A DNA stretch of 64,000 nt from Capsulimonas corticalis (GCF_003574315.2 NZ_AP025739.1:3906001-3970000), one strand, 5' to 3'; shown: positions 34,824 through 43,349, counted from the first letter of the stretch. Notes: generated by a model from the letters alone, not told the origin. A program made the numbers and translations.

Positions 34824-36062
34824 ATGGAACACGATATCAAGTTCGACACGGTCGAAGATGCGCTGACGGATCTTCGGGCCGGTAAGATGATTGTTCTGGT
34901 GGACGACGAAGACCGGGAAAACGAAGGCGATTTTGTGATGGCGGCGGAGTTTGTGACTCCCGAAGCGATCACCCTGATGACCCGCCGCGCCAGCGGCATT
35001 ATCACCGTTCCCATGACGGCGGAGCGCCTGCGCGAACTTCAGCTGGACCTCATGGTCCGTGAAAACAGCGAAAGCATGAGCACGGCCTTCACGGTCACGG
35101 TGGATATTCGTGACGGCGCCACCACGGGGAGCAGCGCGGCCGACCGCGCGCTCACGATCCGCAAGCTGGCCGATCCCACCGCAAGATCTCAGGATTTCAA
35201 CCGCCCCGGCCATGTCAATCCGTTGATGGCCCGCAAGGGCGGCGTTCTCAAGCGAGCCGGTCACACCGAAGCCGCCGTCGATATGATGCGTCTCGCGGGT
35301 CTCCAGCCCGTCGGCGTGATCTGCGAGATCATGGGCGATGACGGCGATATGGCGCGCGTCCCGGAGTTGCGCGAGCTCGCCAAGCAGTACGACCTCAAAT
35401 TTATCACCATCGCCGACCTTATCAAATATCGACGACGCACCGAAAAGCTGATCCATAAGGTCGCTCAGGCGCACCTACCCACCAAGTACGGCGAGTTCGA
35501 GATCCATGGCTACGAAACCGATATCGAGCCGACGCCGTATGTGGTTCTGACCATGGGCGATATCTCCGACGGCAAGGATATCCTCGTGCGTATCCACTCG
35601 TCGTGTCTCACCGGCGACCTGCTCGGCTCTTTGAAGTGCGACTGCGGCGACCAGCTGCACCTCGCCCTGAAAAAGATCTCGGAAGCGGGGCGCGGCGTCC
35701 TTCTGTATATCGAACAGGAAGGGCGGGGGATCGGCATCGTCAACAAGATCCGAGCGTATGCGCTTCAGGACGAAGGCGCGGACACCGTCGAGGCGAATGT
35801 GCGCCTTGGCTTTAAGCCCGACCTGCGCGACTATGGCATTGGCGCTCAGGTCCTGGTGGATCTGGGGATCAAGCGTATCCTGCTCTTGACCAACAATCCG
35901 ACGAAGCTCGCCGGTCTCGAAGGCTACGATCTAGAGATCGTCGAACGCATTCCGCTGATCGCCGAGGCGAACGAAGCCAGCCGCCGCTACATGGACACGA
36001 AGCGCACGAAGATGGGCCATCTCCTCGACGACCCCGACGGTATGGACCACATCGGATCTTAA
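34824..36062 (+). CDS. ribBA: 3,4-dihydroxy-2-butanone 4-phosphate synthase / GTP cyclohydrolase II
   Basis: The 412-aa fusion makes both riboflavin precursors. The N-terminal RibB domain has VDDEDRENEGDFVMAAEFVT at 23-42 with the metal-binding acids, and RPGHVNPLMA near 130. The C-terminal RibA domain has the zinc cysteines in HSSCLTGDLLGSLKCDCGD, the IEQEGRGIGI motif, and a typical LLTNNPTKLAGL near the end. It uses ribulose 5-phosphate, the product or substrate of the rpe enzyme in the same operon, and GTP. Confidence 0.95.
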   Translation: MEHDIKFDTVEDALTDLRAGKMIVLVDDEDRENEGDFVMAAEFVTPEAITLMTRRASGIITVPMTAERLRELQLDLMVRENSESMSTAFTVTVDIRDGATTGSSAADRALTIRKLADPTARSQDFNRPGHVNPLMARKGGVLKRAGHTEAAVDMMRLAGLQPVGVICEIMGDDGDMARVPELRELAKQYDLKFITIADLIKYRRRTEKLIHKVAQAHLPTKYGEFEIHGYETDIEPTPYVVLTMGDISDGKDILVRIHSSCLTGDLLGSLKCDCGDQLHLALKKISEAGRGVLLYIEQEGRGIGIVNKIRAYALQDEGADTVEANVRLGFKPDLRDYGIGAQVLVDLGIKRILLLTNNPTKLAGLEGYDLEIVERIPLIAEANEASRRYMDTKRTKMGHLLDDPDGMDHIGS

Positions 36063-36140
36063 CCTCATCGAACCCAGGTTCGGATGCTCGCCGCAAATTT
36101 TCTTGTCGGCTGTGAACCTTTTCCAGAAAGTTTGCGTATT

Positions 36141-36608
36141 ATGAAAACATACAGCGGCGACTTGATCGGGACGAACCTTCACTTCGCTATCGTACTGAGC
36201 CGGTTCAACAACTTCATCGGCGACCGCCTTTTGGAAGGCGCGCTCGATACCCTGCACCGCCACGGCGTGGCGGAAGACAGCGTCGAACTCGCCCGCGTTC
36301 CGGGCGCATTCGAAATTCCTGTCGTTGCGCAGGAGCTGGCGAAAACGGGGAAATACGATGCGGTGATCTGTCTTGGCGCCGTCATTCGCGGCGCGACCGC
36401 CCACTTCGACTATGTCGCGGGGCCGCTCGCGTCCAGTTTGGCGTCAATTGGAGTGACAACAGGCGTTCCGATCCTTTTCGGAGTGCTGACGACCGATACG
36501 ATTGAACAGGCTGTGGAGCGCGCCGGGACAAAAGCGGGCAACAAGGGAGCGGATGTCGCTCTCGCCGCGATTGAAACGGCCAACGTACTCAAACTCATCC
36601 GCGGTTAG
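36141..36608 (+). CDS. ribH: 6,7-dimethyl-8-ribityllumazine synthase
   Basis: The product is 155 aa from the ATG at 36141; an upstream ATG (36084) would add 19 residues with no family likeness. [20 protein letters not shown] near the N-terminus, [31 protein letters not shown] with the catalytic His, and [17 protein letters not shown] are all diagnostic. It condenses the RibA/D pyrimidine with dihydroxybutanone phosphate, giving the substrate of RibE. It usually forms pentamers or icosahedral shells. It completes the riboflavin set ribD-E-BA-H. Confidence 0.95.
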   Translation: MKTYSGDLIGTNLHFAIVLSRFNNFIGDRLLEGALDTLHRHGVAEDSVELARVPGAFEIPVVAQELAKTGKYDAVICLGAVIRGATAHFDYVAGPLASSLASIGVTTGVPILFGVLTTDTIEQAVERAGTKAGNKGADVALAAIETANVLKLIRG

Positions 36609-36659
36609 CTTTCTGCGCACAGACGGCTAACCGACACTTAGATACGATCAGAGGAACCG

Positions 36660-37925
36660 ATGAAGAAAACTTTATCCTATCTGTCCGTCTTTGGAATCGG
36701 GGTCATCGTCTGCGGAGTGGGCCTGAAGGCTGTCTCCGGAGTCAATACCGGTCCTTTTTTTACCAATGATTCCGGCAACAAGCAAGCCGTCCTGGCGTCG
36801 CTCAATACAACGCCGTCGCCGATCAAGCACTTCACTGGCGACAGCGTCGTTGCGGACGCCGCCGCGAAGCTGGAGCCGGCGGTCGTCACGGTGCACACCA
36901 TCGGCCGCGCCGTCCAGCAATCGAACAATCCCTTCAGCGCCGACCCGATGTTCCGCCAGTTCTTCGGCGATCAGGGCGGCCAGAGCGATCAGGCTCCCGC
37001 CGAAGCGCCGCGCGGCGCCGGTTCGGGCGTGATCATTAGCCCGGACGGTTATATTCTCACCAACAACCACGTCGTTCAGGACACCACGCAGGTCACGGTC
37101 AATGTCGGCGACAAGGGATATACCGCGAAGGTTGTCGGCAGCGACTCCCTGACCGACATCGCGGTCGTGAAGATCGACCCCAAGGGCGTCAAGCTTCCCA
37201 CCGCCGACCTCGGCGACTCCGACTCGATGCGCATCGGCGACTGGGCGATCGCCATCGGCAACCCGCTGAACATCGGCACCACGGTGACGCTGGGCATTGT
37301 CTCCGCCGTCAACCGCAAGGGGCTGAGCGCGGAAGGCCATTCGCTGAACTCCGTGATCCAGACCGACGCCGCGATCAACCCCGGAAACTCGGGCGGCGCG
37401 CTGGCGAACATCAATGGCCAGGTCATCGGCATCAATGAGGCGATCTACTCGCCGACCGGTTCATATGTCGGCATCGGCTTCGCCATTCCGATCAACGCGG
37501 CGAAGAAGATCGCTTACCAGCTGATCAAAGACGGCAAGATCGTCCGGCCGTACCTGGGCGTCTCCTACGCGCCTTTGAAAGAGTTCCCCGCGCAGGCTCG
37601 CCAGCAGATGGGCATCACTGTGGACGGCGATGACGGCGTCATCGTCCAGCAGGTCCGCCGCGGATCCCCGGCGGCCGCCGCCGGCCTCCAGACCTACGAC
37701 GTTATTCTTCAGGCGAACCGCCAGAAGATCAACGACACGGACTCGCTCAACAACATCATCCAGGGCCTGAAGGTCGGCGACACGCTCGCTCTCCTGATCT
37801 CCCGCGACGGTCAGACGCAGATCGTCACCGTCACGCTCAAGGAGCGCCCGCAGGATTACGGCCAGCGCCCCACGACGCAGCAGGTCGTTCCGGCGCCCGT
37901 TCCGGATCAGCAAAGCCCGTTCTAA
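36660..37925 (+). CDS. HtrA/DegP-family periplasmic serine protease
   Basis: The product is 421 aa. An N-terminal hydrophobic segment (residues 5-28) is a signal peptide or anchor. The trypsin-like domain shows the catalytic His in TNNHVVQD, the Asp in LTDIAVVKI and the Ser in NPGNSGGALAN. A single PDZ domain covers about 295-395 (YLGVSYAPL and later GSPAAAAGLQTYDVIL). The tail is Gln/Pro-rich. It degrades or refolds misfolded envelope proteins. It lies 51 bp after ribH, within reach of the rib operon, and ends with a terminator. Confidence 0.93.
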   Translation: MKKTLSYLSVFGIGVIVCGVGLKAVSGVNTGPFFTNDSGNKQAVLASLNTTPSPIKHFTGDSVVADAAAKLEPAVVTVHTIGRAVQQSNNPFSADPMFRQFFGDQGGQSDQAPAEAPRGAGSGVIISPDGYILTNNHVVQDTTQVTVNVGDKGYTAKVVGSDSLTDIAVVKIDPKGVKLPTADLGDSDSMRIGDWAIAIGNPLNIGTTVTLGIVSAVNRKGLSAEGHSLNSVIQTDAAINPGNSGGALANINGQVIGINEAIYSPTGSYVGIGFAIPINAAKKIAYQLIKDGKIVRPYLGVSYAPLKEFPAQARQQMGITVDGDDGVIVQQVRRGSPAAAAGLQTYDVILQANRQKINDTDSLNNIIQGLKVGDTLALLISRDGQTQIVTVTLKERPQDYGQRPTTQQVVPAPVPDQQSPF

Positions 37926-37946
37926 CCGAGCATAATTTTCGAGGAA

Positions 37947-37977
37947 AAGGCCGCAGCAAATCGCTGCGGCCTTTTTT
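37947..37977 (+). terminator. Rho-independent terminator after the HtrA gene
   Basis: A 10-bp stem (aaggccgcag / ctgcggcctt) with a 7-nt loop and a run of T residues to 37977. Confidence 0.95.
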
Positions 37978-37991
37978 ATTTGGAGATTGGG

Positions 37992-37997
37992 TACAAT
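37992..37997 (+). promoter_or_regulatory. -10 box for a leaderless histidine kinase mRNA
   Basis: TACAAT ends 8 nt before the ATG at 38006. No ribosome site lies between, so transcription probably begins at or next to the start codon. The -35 area lies in the preceding terminator. Confidence 0.5.
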
Positions 37998-38005
37998 ACC
38001 GGCAC

Positions 38006-39757
38006 ATGTGCGATATTGCAGAACTTATGCATCATCTGTGCCGCCGCGCGGTGGAGATCGACAATGCCCAGACGCTGTTGGAAGAGCTTAGCGAAGCCTT
38101 GCTGAGCGCTACCGGCGCCGACCGCGCGTTCATCGCCGTCGCCAATACGGATACGGGGGAGTTGCAGATCGTCGCGACATCCGGTGAAGGCTGGACGGAC
38201 GAGATCCGCGCGCGCCGCCTGAAGATCGTGGATACGGCAAAGATCCGAGCGGACGGGAGCCCGCGCAATGGGATTACCTCTCACGTCGCGGCCTCCGGGA
38301 AACCCTATCTGACGGGGAATGTGGACGACGATCCTTATTACTTCGCCTTCTTCGACGATGTTTGCAGCGAGATCGCCGCGCCGATTCTGGATGGCAACGG
38401 CCACACGCGCGGCGTCATCAATCTCCAAAGCTTTCAAATCAACCACTTTACTCCCCAGCATCTGCTGATCGCGCAATCCGTCAGTGACCTCGCCGCCATG
38501 CGCCTGATGATGGATGGGTACCGGGCGCGGGAGACGGCGCTGGTCGAGATCGGCAAAGATCTGAGCGCGATCGCGGACGCGACGCAGCTCACGCAGCGCG
38601 TTGTGGACGTCGCCGCCGAAGTGCTGCGCTTCGAAGACTGCTCCCTGTTCGTTCTCGACAAGGATAAAAGCCAGTTGGTGCTGCAAGCTTCGCGCGGAGG
38701 TCTCGCGGACCGCATCGGCGAAGCCACCTATCCTCTGGGCGAGGGGCTGACCGGGTGGGTCGGCAAGCACGGCGAAGCGATCCGAACCGCGAAACCCCAG
38801 GAAGATCCGCGCTGGCAGGGGCGCTTCCAGGAATTCCCGTCCCAGGACATCGGGGCCTTTTTGGCCGTTCCTATCTACGGCCGCCATGGGGTGCTGGGCG
38901 TTCTTCGCGTTCTTCGCCGCAAGAGCGTCGCCCCCTGGTTCCGCCGCGAGTTCACTGATGATGACGAGACCGTGCTGATGACGATTGCGTCCCAGCTGGG
39001 GGCCGCCATCGAAAACGGCCGGATTTTAGACCGTCTGGTCAACACCGAGCGCATGGCCGCCTGGGGCGAGATGTCGGCCAAGGCCGCGCATATGATCGGC
39101 AATCGCACCTTCGCGATCAAGGGCGATTTGAACGAGCTTGAATACCGTCTCTCAGAATCGGAAGACCGCCGCGAGGAGTTCCGGGCGCTCGCCGAAGGCA
39201 TTCGCCGAGGGATCTTCCGTCTCGAAGAGATCTTGCAGGAGTTCCGGGACTTCGTGCGCGCGACTCAAATCGCGCTGACCGAGTGCGACCTGAATGAGAT
39301 CATCCGGCAGTGTGTCGAGGAAAGCTTCCCCAAGCGCAGCCGCGTGCAGCTGGAGATGATCCTCGCCGAAAAACTGCCGACCGTAATGGCCGACGCCCCG
39401 CGTCTCAAGCGCGCCTTCTCCGAGCTGATCGAGAACTCCGTCTCCTTCCAGCCGGACGGCGGACGTCTGATCGTCCGGACATCGCTCGCCGATCATCCCG
39501 ACGCGCTCCAGGCCGCCCGGCTTCCGCGCGCCCGGCAATACGTCCAGATCGAATTCCGCGACACCGGCCCCGGCGTCCCGGACGAGATCAAACCCCACAT
39601 CTTCCGCCCCTTCTACACATCCCGCGCGCGCGGAATGGGCCTGGGCCTTTCCATCGTCAAGGGCATCCTGGAAGCCCATCGCGGCAACATTGTCGAAGTC
39701 GGCGAAGCCGGCGACGGCGCGGATTTCCTCGCCTTTCTGCCCGCCAAGACGGATTAG
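38006..39757 (+). CDS. Cytoplasmic GAF-GAF sensor histidine kinase
   Basis: The product is 583 aa without membrane helices. Two GAF domains cover about 15-170 and 180-345 (the second with YPLGEGLTGWVGKHGEA and FLAVPIYGRHGVLGVLRV). The dimerisation/phosphoacceptor helix has MSAKAAHMIGNRTFAIKGDL, with His near residue 364, in an HxxxN context. The ATPase domain has an N-box-like FSELIENSV near 474-482, the G1 box DTGPGVPDE near 516-524 and MGLGLSIVKGILEAH near 544-558. The sensed signal is unknown. The likely partner is the receiver protein at 43350, because a relic joining pieces of both genes lies in between. Confidence 0.88.
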   Translation: MCDIAELMHHLCRRAVEIDNAQTLLEELSEALLSATGADRAFIAVANTDTGELQIVATSGEGWTDEIRARRLKIVDTAKIRADGSPRNGITSHVAASGKPYLTGNVDDDPYYFAFFDDVCSEIAAPILDGNGHTRGVINLQSFQINHFTPQHLLIAQSVSDLAAMRLMMDGYRARETALVEIGKDLSAIADATQLTQRVVDVAAEVLRFEDCSLFVLDKDKSQLVLQASRGGLADRIGEATYPLGEGLTGWVGKHGEAIRTAKPQEDPRWQGRFQEFPSQDIGAFLAVPIYGRHGVLGVLRVLRRKSVAPWFRREFTDDDETVLMTIASQLGAAIENGRILDRLVNTERMAAWGEMSAKAAHMIGNRTFAIKGDLNELEYRLSESEDRREEFRALAEGIRRGIFRLEEILQEFRDFVRATQIALTECDLNEIIRQCVEESFPKRSRVQLEMILAEKLPTVMADAPRLKRAFSELIENSVSFQPDGGRLIVRTSLADHPDALQAARLPRARQYVQIEFRDTGPGVPDEIKPHIFRPFYTSRARGMGLGLSIVKGILEAHRGNIVEVGEAGDGADFLAFLPAKTD

Positions 39758-39759
39758 CG

Positions 39760-40539
39760 ATGGGGCGCGCGCCGACCCCATTTCCGTTCCATGGGCTTGG
39801 CTATCGATGTAACCCGTTCCGTACGCTGTCCGACGAGGAGTGGGGCGAGATTGCGTTGCTGTCGGAACCCATGCGCGCGGCGCTCGCCGGGCATTCTCAC
39901 GTTCAAATCCTCGGTCGGTGCGGCCGAGGCAAGAGTACGACCCTGCGCGGCGCCGCTTACGATGCGCGCGTCTGCGGAATTCCATTCGAGTATGAGTACA
40001 TTCCTCCCGGAGCCTCTCGGTTTCTTACGCCGCTTGACGGCTTAAAGGTCTTCTTCTTGGACGAGGCCCAGCGGCTATCCCCAATGGAGCGCTGGCGTCT
40101 GTCCAAGGTCGCCAGAAGGAACGAAACGCGTCTTATTCTTGGCAGCCACTCCGATTTTCGCTTCTTCCTCAGGCCCTTGGTAACCATTTCTCTGGACCCT
40201 AGGGACTCTGACCACTTCTCCGCCGCATTGCAGCGTCGTCTCGATTACTTCGCTCTGCCGGATGGGCCGCGCGCTTCGCTTTCCCACAATGCCCTGCGCT
40301 GGCTGTGCGAGCAATATGGCAGTGACCTGCGCGGCGCCGAGCATCTGCTCTACGAAGTTTTTGCGCAGCTCGACGGCCCACGCTCTCTGACGCCCGAAGA
40401 CCTTCAGCATACTCTCACAACGTTTCCCGTGAGTGGGACAGGATTTGGATCACTGCCCCCGCTGCTGTCAGCCGCGCGGCGATTGGCTCCGCGATCTCGC
40501 GCTCTACGTTCTCCATCAAAGCCGCCGGAACTGCGTTGA
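39760..40539 (+). CDS. AAA/ExeA-like ATPase
   Basis: The product is 259 aa from the ATG at 39760, two bases after the kinase stop. HGLGYRCNPF (11-20) resembles the start of ExeA/TniB-like ATPases, Walker A is GRCGRGKST (52-60) and Walker B is VFFLDEA (97-103). A sensor-like RLILGSHSDF follows near 122. The last 40 residues are basic and Arg/Pro-rich. No transposase or secretion partner is adjacent. The final 125 bases overlap the 3' end of the convergent arrestin-like gene. It lies between two copies of the kinase 3' end and is probably part of an inserted block. Confidence 0.7.
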   Translation: MGRAPTPFPFHGLGYRCNPFRTLSDEEWGEIALLSEPMRAALAGHSHVQILGRCGRGKSTTLRGAAYDARVCGIPFEYEYIPPGASRFLTPLDGLKVFFLDEAQRLSPMERWRLSKVARRNETRLILGSHSDFRFFLRPLVTISLDPRDSDHFSAALQRRLDYFALPDGPRASLSHNALRWLCEQYGSDLRGAEHLLYEVFAQLDGPRSLTPEDLQHTLTTFPVSGTGFGSLPPLLSAARRLAPRSRALRSPSKPPELR

Positions 40540-41134
40540 TCAAATCCTGGATTTCCTGGAGACTGAGGCGCGGCAGTTCCTGATGGATTGCCTGCATCAC
40601 CGGATTCTCACTGCCCGTCACGTTCTGAAGGATCATGTCCACTCCCGCCGCCTCACCCGACGGTATGGTGAATGACGCCTGTGCATTTACGGAGGACGTC
40701 GGTTGACTGCGTGTTGAGTGAGGAGAAGGGGTGCTGGAAGCCCTTGATGCGCTTGTCAGCACGAACGGGAGCGCTCCGTGTGGGTTAACCTTCCAGGGGA
40801 CATCGACATCCACGGTGACTTCCCAGACAATGCTGACATACTTCCCCGAATAGCTCCAGGGTGACTGCGGCAGCGTGAACTGGAACGGGATCTGAACGAG
40901 AACCCCAGCGATGAGGCTCCCTTGAAAGCAATCGAGTTTTTCCGCGACGCCCGTGTCGCAGTCCCCGCGTCCTTCCGTGCGCCATTGCAGGGACACCCAC
41001 AAATGCCGGCAATGGGTGTTCGCGGCGGGGGTGACTATTATGATCCCGCGCACAATCTGCCCTGTGTGGAATGTCGGGGGCGGGGAGAAAGGCGGATTTC
41101 CTTCGAACGCCATCTCGATCTTAGCGCTTGCCAT
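40415..41134 (-). CDS. Arrestin-like beta-sandwich protein
   Basis: The product is 239 aa from the ATG at 41134; a longer form from 41197 is possible but has no better support. The region PTFHTGQIVRGIIIVTPA, then CRHLWVSLQWRTEGRGD and SYSGKYVSIVWEVTVDVDVPW, resembles the arrestin N-domain pattern (a beta-sandwich with a polar core seen also in Vps26 and Spo0M). The C-terminal 80 residues are helical and hydrophilic (LQEIQDLINAVPAALMENV). No signal peptide or membrane segment. It lies two bases downstream of the next arrestin-like gene, so both are probably co-transcribed. Function unknown. Confidence 0.55.
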   Translation of the reverse strand: MASAKIEMAFEGNPPFSPPPTFHTGQIVRGIIIVTPAANTHCRHLWVSLQWRTEGRGDCDTGVAEKLDCFQGSLIAGVLVQIPFQFTLPQSPWSYSGKYVSIVWEVTVDVDVPWKVNPHGALPFVLTSASRASSTPSPHSTRSQPTSSVNAQASFTIPSGEAAGVDMILQNVTGSENPVMQAIHQELPRLSLQEIQDLINAVPAALMENVEREIAEPIAARLTAAGAVIQILSHSRETL

Positions 41135-41136
41135 GG

Positions 41137-41808
41137 TTATCCTCCCAAGCGATCCGGCGTGACCGTAAAAGGGAACTCTTCTTCGTAAGTGGGCCATCCC
41201 GCCATCGTCACCTTCGTTTGAATGACCCAGTTTAGCTTGTTTCTGCGTCCCTCGAAGCTATGCATCCCATCCGCCGGTATTTGAATGCTCCATTGGCGCT
41301 GATTGGTCTCGCCGGGTCGAAGCGCTAAAGGACCGTAAGAGATCGTATTCACCGTGGTAGGGTGCGTCACCGTGGTGGTGTTGCTGCCGCGCGTGTATGT
41401 GGCCGACTCTCGAAAGATCAACGTCATGGTGTGATTCAGAACGGAGACAGGAGATTGGGCCGTCTGCTGATAGTTGACAAGGAACTTTTCGCCGACGCGC
41501 GGCGCTTCGACACTGAGAATAATTTGGGCGGCGCCAATCTTTCGCACGGCGATCATCGGTTTGAGTCCGGCCCAAATCATACACAATCCGAGCAAGACAA
41601 ACGCGGCCGGTAACAGAGCGCCCAGTGGAGAAGAAGAAAAGACATCAATCGTCATTGCCGCGCTGCCGATGGTCCAAACGGCGCCAAAGATCAGCAGGCA
41701 TCCCGCCTGAGCGTTCTTCGTTGACTTGAGTGGAGTGTTCAAGAAGCCTCCAGGATTCGATGACGTATTACTGCTGAAAGAACCGCAGATCCTCACTCCA
41801 TACGACAC
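41137..41808 (-). CDS. Membrane-anchored arrestin-like/beta-sandwich protein
   Basis: The product is up to 223 aa. Two membrane helices near residues 36-55 and 62-82 precede a beta-sandwich domain with VEAPRVGEKFLVNYQQ, LNHTMTLIFRESATYTRG and LRPGETNQRQWSIQIPADGMHSF. The last resembles the arrestin-type C-terminal half. The cytoplasmic partner gene follows directly. A TTG at about 41743 with GGAGG four bases upstream would remove 22 residues; the start is therefore uncertain. Neither gene belongs to a pathway that I can name. Confidence 0.5.
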   Translation of the reverse strand: MSYGVRICGSFSSNTSSNPGGFLNTPLKSTKNAQAGCLLIFGAVWTIGSAAMTIDVFSSSPLGALLPAAFVLLGLCMIWAGLKPMIAVRKIGAAQIILSVEAPRVGEKFLVNYQQTAQSPVSVLNHTMTLIFRESATYTRGSNTTTVTHPTTVNTISYGPLALRPGETNQRQWSIQIPADGMHSFEGRRNKLNWVIQTKVTMAGWPTYEEEFPFTVTPDRLGG

Positions 41809-41890
41809 TGGAAACGCAGTTTTGTTGCGCGGCTGCGTCGCCGGATGTCCAGGGCATTGAGTTTTGTCAGGTAATCTTCACAAGTGGAGG

Positions 41891-42073
41891 CGTCAGGTAA
41901 AATGCAGTCATGAGTCGAATTTTGATTGTGGATGGTGGAGTGGAAGTGCGCGAAGCTGTGCAGCGGCAATTGGAGCGGGAAGTCTGTAAAGCGTCGCGCC
42001 CAGCGAAGGCGAGGGGATTCCGCGCCTGAACGACGCTGACTGCCTCGCCTTCTGCCCGCCAAGACGGATTAGC
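41891..42073 (+). pseudogene. Relic: response regulator 5' end joined to histidine kinase 3' end
   Basis: Positions 41891-42039 align closely with the promoter and first part of the response regulator gene (43331-43483), with small substitutions and a deletion of about four bases that shifts the frame. The acidic pair is changed (VDDEVEV to VDGGVEV). Positions 42043-42073 then match the last 30 bases of the histidine kinase gene, including its stop codon (39727-39758), with one missing T. The relic therefore looks like what remains of a regulator-kinase junction after an internal deletion of a duplicated pair. It has no intact reading frame. Its stop region also supplies the stop codon of the convergent gene on the other strand. 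Confidence 0.8.
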
Positions 42074-43238
42074 TGCGGCTGGCGCGATAGATCACACACT
42101 TGTTGCCTTCCCGCTTGTGATAGAACATCTCTTTTCTGTCCAGTGAAATGCTCGGCGCTTCCACAAATCCGGTAATCTTTCTGAGGACGCGCGCTTCGCC
42201 AAAGGGCGCCGTTATGGACGTTCGCGTCGCCGTCATGATGCGCATGCTCGCTCCGGGAGCACTGGCCCCGGCCATCCGCTGGCTTGCGCGCGTGAAGTAG
42301 AGCTCCAGCCCGTCGGAAGAGATCGCCGCCGCGTAATTGAGACCGTCCACATTGATATTTTTCATGATCTGTGCGCTGCCGGGAACCTCTTGAAACTGCC
42401 CGCGAATGCGCTGTGCGATGAAGATGACGGAACTTTTCGGCGCCGGCAATCCGGATACGATTACCGCCCTGGAAATATAGAGCGTTCGCCCGTCCGGGCT
42501 GACGCTCGTGTCCATATCGATCGCTCCCGGGACATTGGAACGGATATCCCACGGCGCCGGACGCACATTTTTGACTGCCTTCCCATCAAACTCCCCGGTA
42601 TAGATCAAGTTTTGCGTTCGAGCGTAAGAGCGGGGCGTGGTAAAGTAAAAGTGGCCCGCTCTGTCCATGCTGGCGACTGCGTCCAGAACGGGAGAATTGA
42701 CGCCCGGCAATAAACCCAGATACCGAAACGTCGTCTTCCCCGTGCGAACGGCGAAGCGCAAATCGGTGTTCACTCCCGGATCGTTCTGGTTGTTGAAGAA
42801 AAGATAATGTCCGTCCGGGGAAATGAACGGCTCCATCGCGCTGCCGTGATACCCCGCGATAGTCACGGGCGCGGGATTGGCGTAGAGATCGCTGGATGGT
42901 TCTATTCTCGTCGAGATCGGCAGTGGGGAACTCTTTGACGCGCTCGGCTTCTTTTGTTCCTGCTTGATCATCGCCAGCGCCTGGTCCAGCAGAGCCTCCG
43001 CCTTTTCGGGATGACCGGCGTCGAGCGCCGGCTTGATCTGCTTGAGCACGACAAAGATACCGGCCGGATTGTCTCCCGCCTGGACCAGGGCGCGCACGCC
43101 CGTTTGGACCTGTGTGAATTTTGTCTGCAATCGATGACGCAGATCCTGAGCCAGCGCCGAAACGCAGATCAGGAAAATCATTCCGACGGCGATCGTGAGG
43201 CGGAATACGAGACGAGTCTGCTTCGTAAGGATTTTCAT
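42069..43238 (-). CDS. Exported WD40/TolB-like beta-propeller protein
   Basis: The product is 389 aa. A signal peptide (1-30, ending VSALAQ) is followed by a helical region (about 31-100) and a propeller with PD40-like repeats: FISPDGHYLFFNNQND, TSVSPDGRTLYISRA, AAISSDGLELYFTRA and SISLDRKEMFYHKR. Such domains read ligand or partner proteins in the periplasm. The stop codon is TAA at 42071-42069, inside the antisense of the relic's kinase 3' end, so the present C-terminus was fixed by the rearrangement. The relic and the intact regulator gene flank it. Confidence 0.75.
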   Translation of the reverse strand: MKILTKQTRLVFRLTIAVGMIFLICVSALAQDLRHRLQTKFTQVQTGVRALVQAGDNPAGIFVVLKQIKPALDAGHPEKAEALLDQALAMIKQEQKKPSASKSSPLPISTRIEPSSDLYANPAPVTIAGYHGSAMEPFISPDGHYLFFNNQNDPGVNTDLRFAVRTGKTTFRYLGLLPGVNSPVLDAVASMDRAGHFYFTTPRSYARTQNLIYTGEFDGKAVKNVRPAPWDIRSNVPGAIDMDTSVSPDGRTLYISRAVIVSGLPAPKSSVIFIAQRIRGQFQEVPGSAQIMKNINVDGLNYAAAISSDGLELYFTRASQRMAGASAPGASMRIMTATRTSITAPFGEARVLRKITGFVEAPSISLDRKEMFYHKREGNKCVIYRASRS

Positions 43239-43312
43239 AATTGCCTGTACGTTTTGTCGGGAAGGAAGTTTCAGAGGCGGGGCGATGTTGTCTCAATCTC
43301 GCGGTCCGTGTG

Positions 43313-43343
43313 TTGCCCACAACCCCAACGCGTCAGGTATAAT
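43313..43343 (+). promoter_or_regulatory. Promoter giving a leaderless response regulator mRNA
   Basis: TTGCCC at 43313-43318, a 19-bp spacer and a perfect TATAAT at 43338-43343. The ATG at 43350 is 6 nt further. The relic at 41891 keeps a mutated copy (TAAAAT). Confidence 0.6.
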
Positions 43344-43349
43344 GCGATC

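Noticed and set aside
39760-40539. Transposition (TniB-type) module
   Set aside because: The ATPase resembles TniB/ExeA, but there is no transposase, resolvase or terminal repeat nearby.
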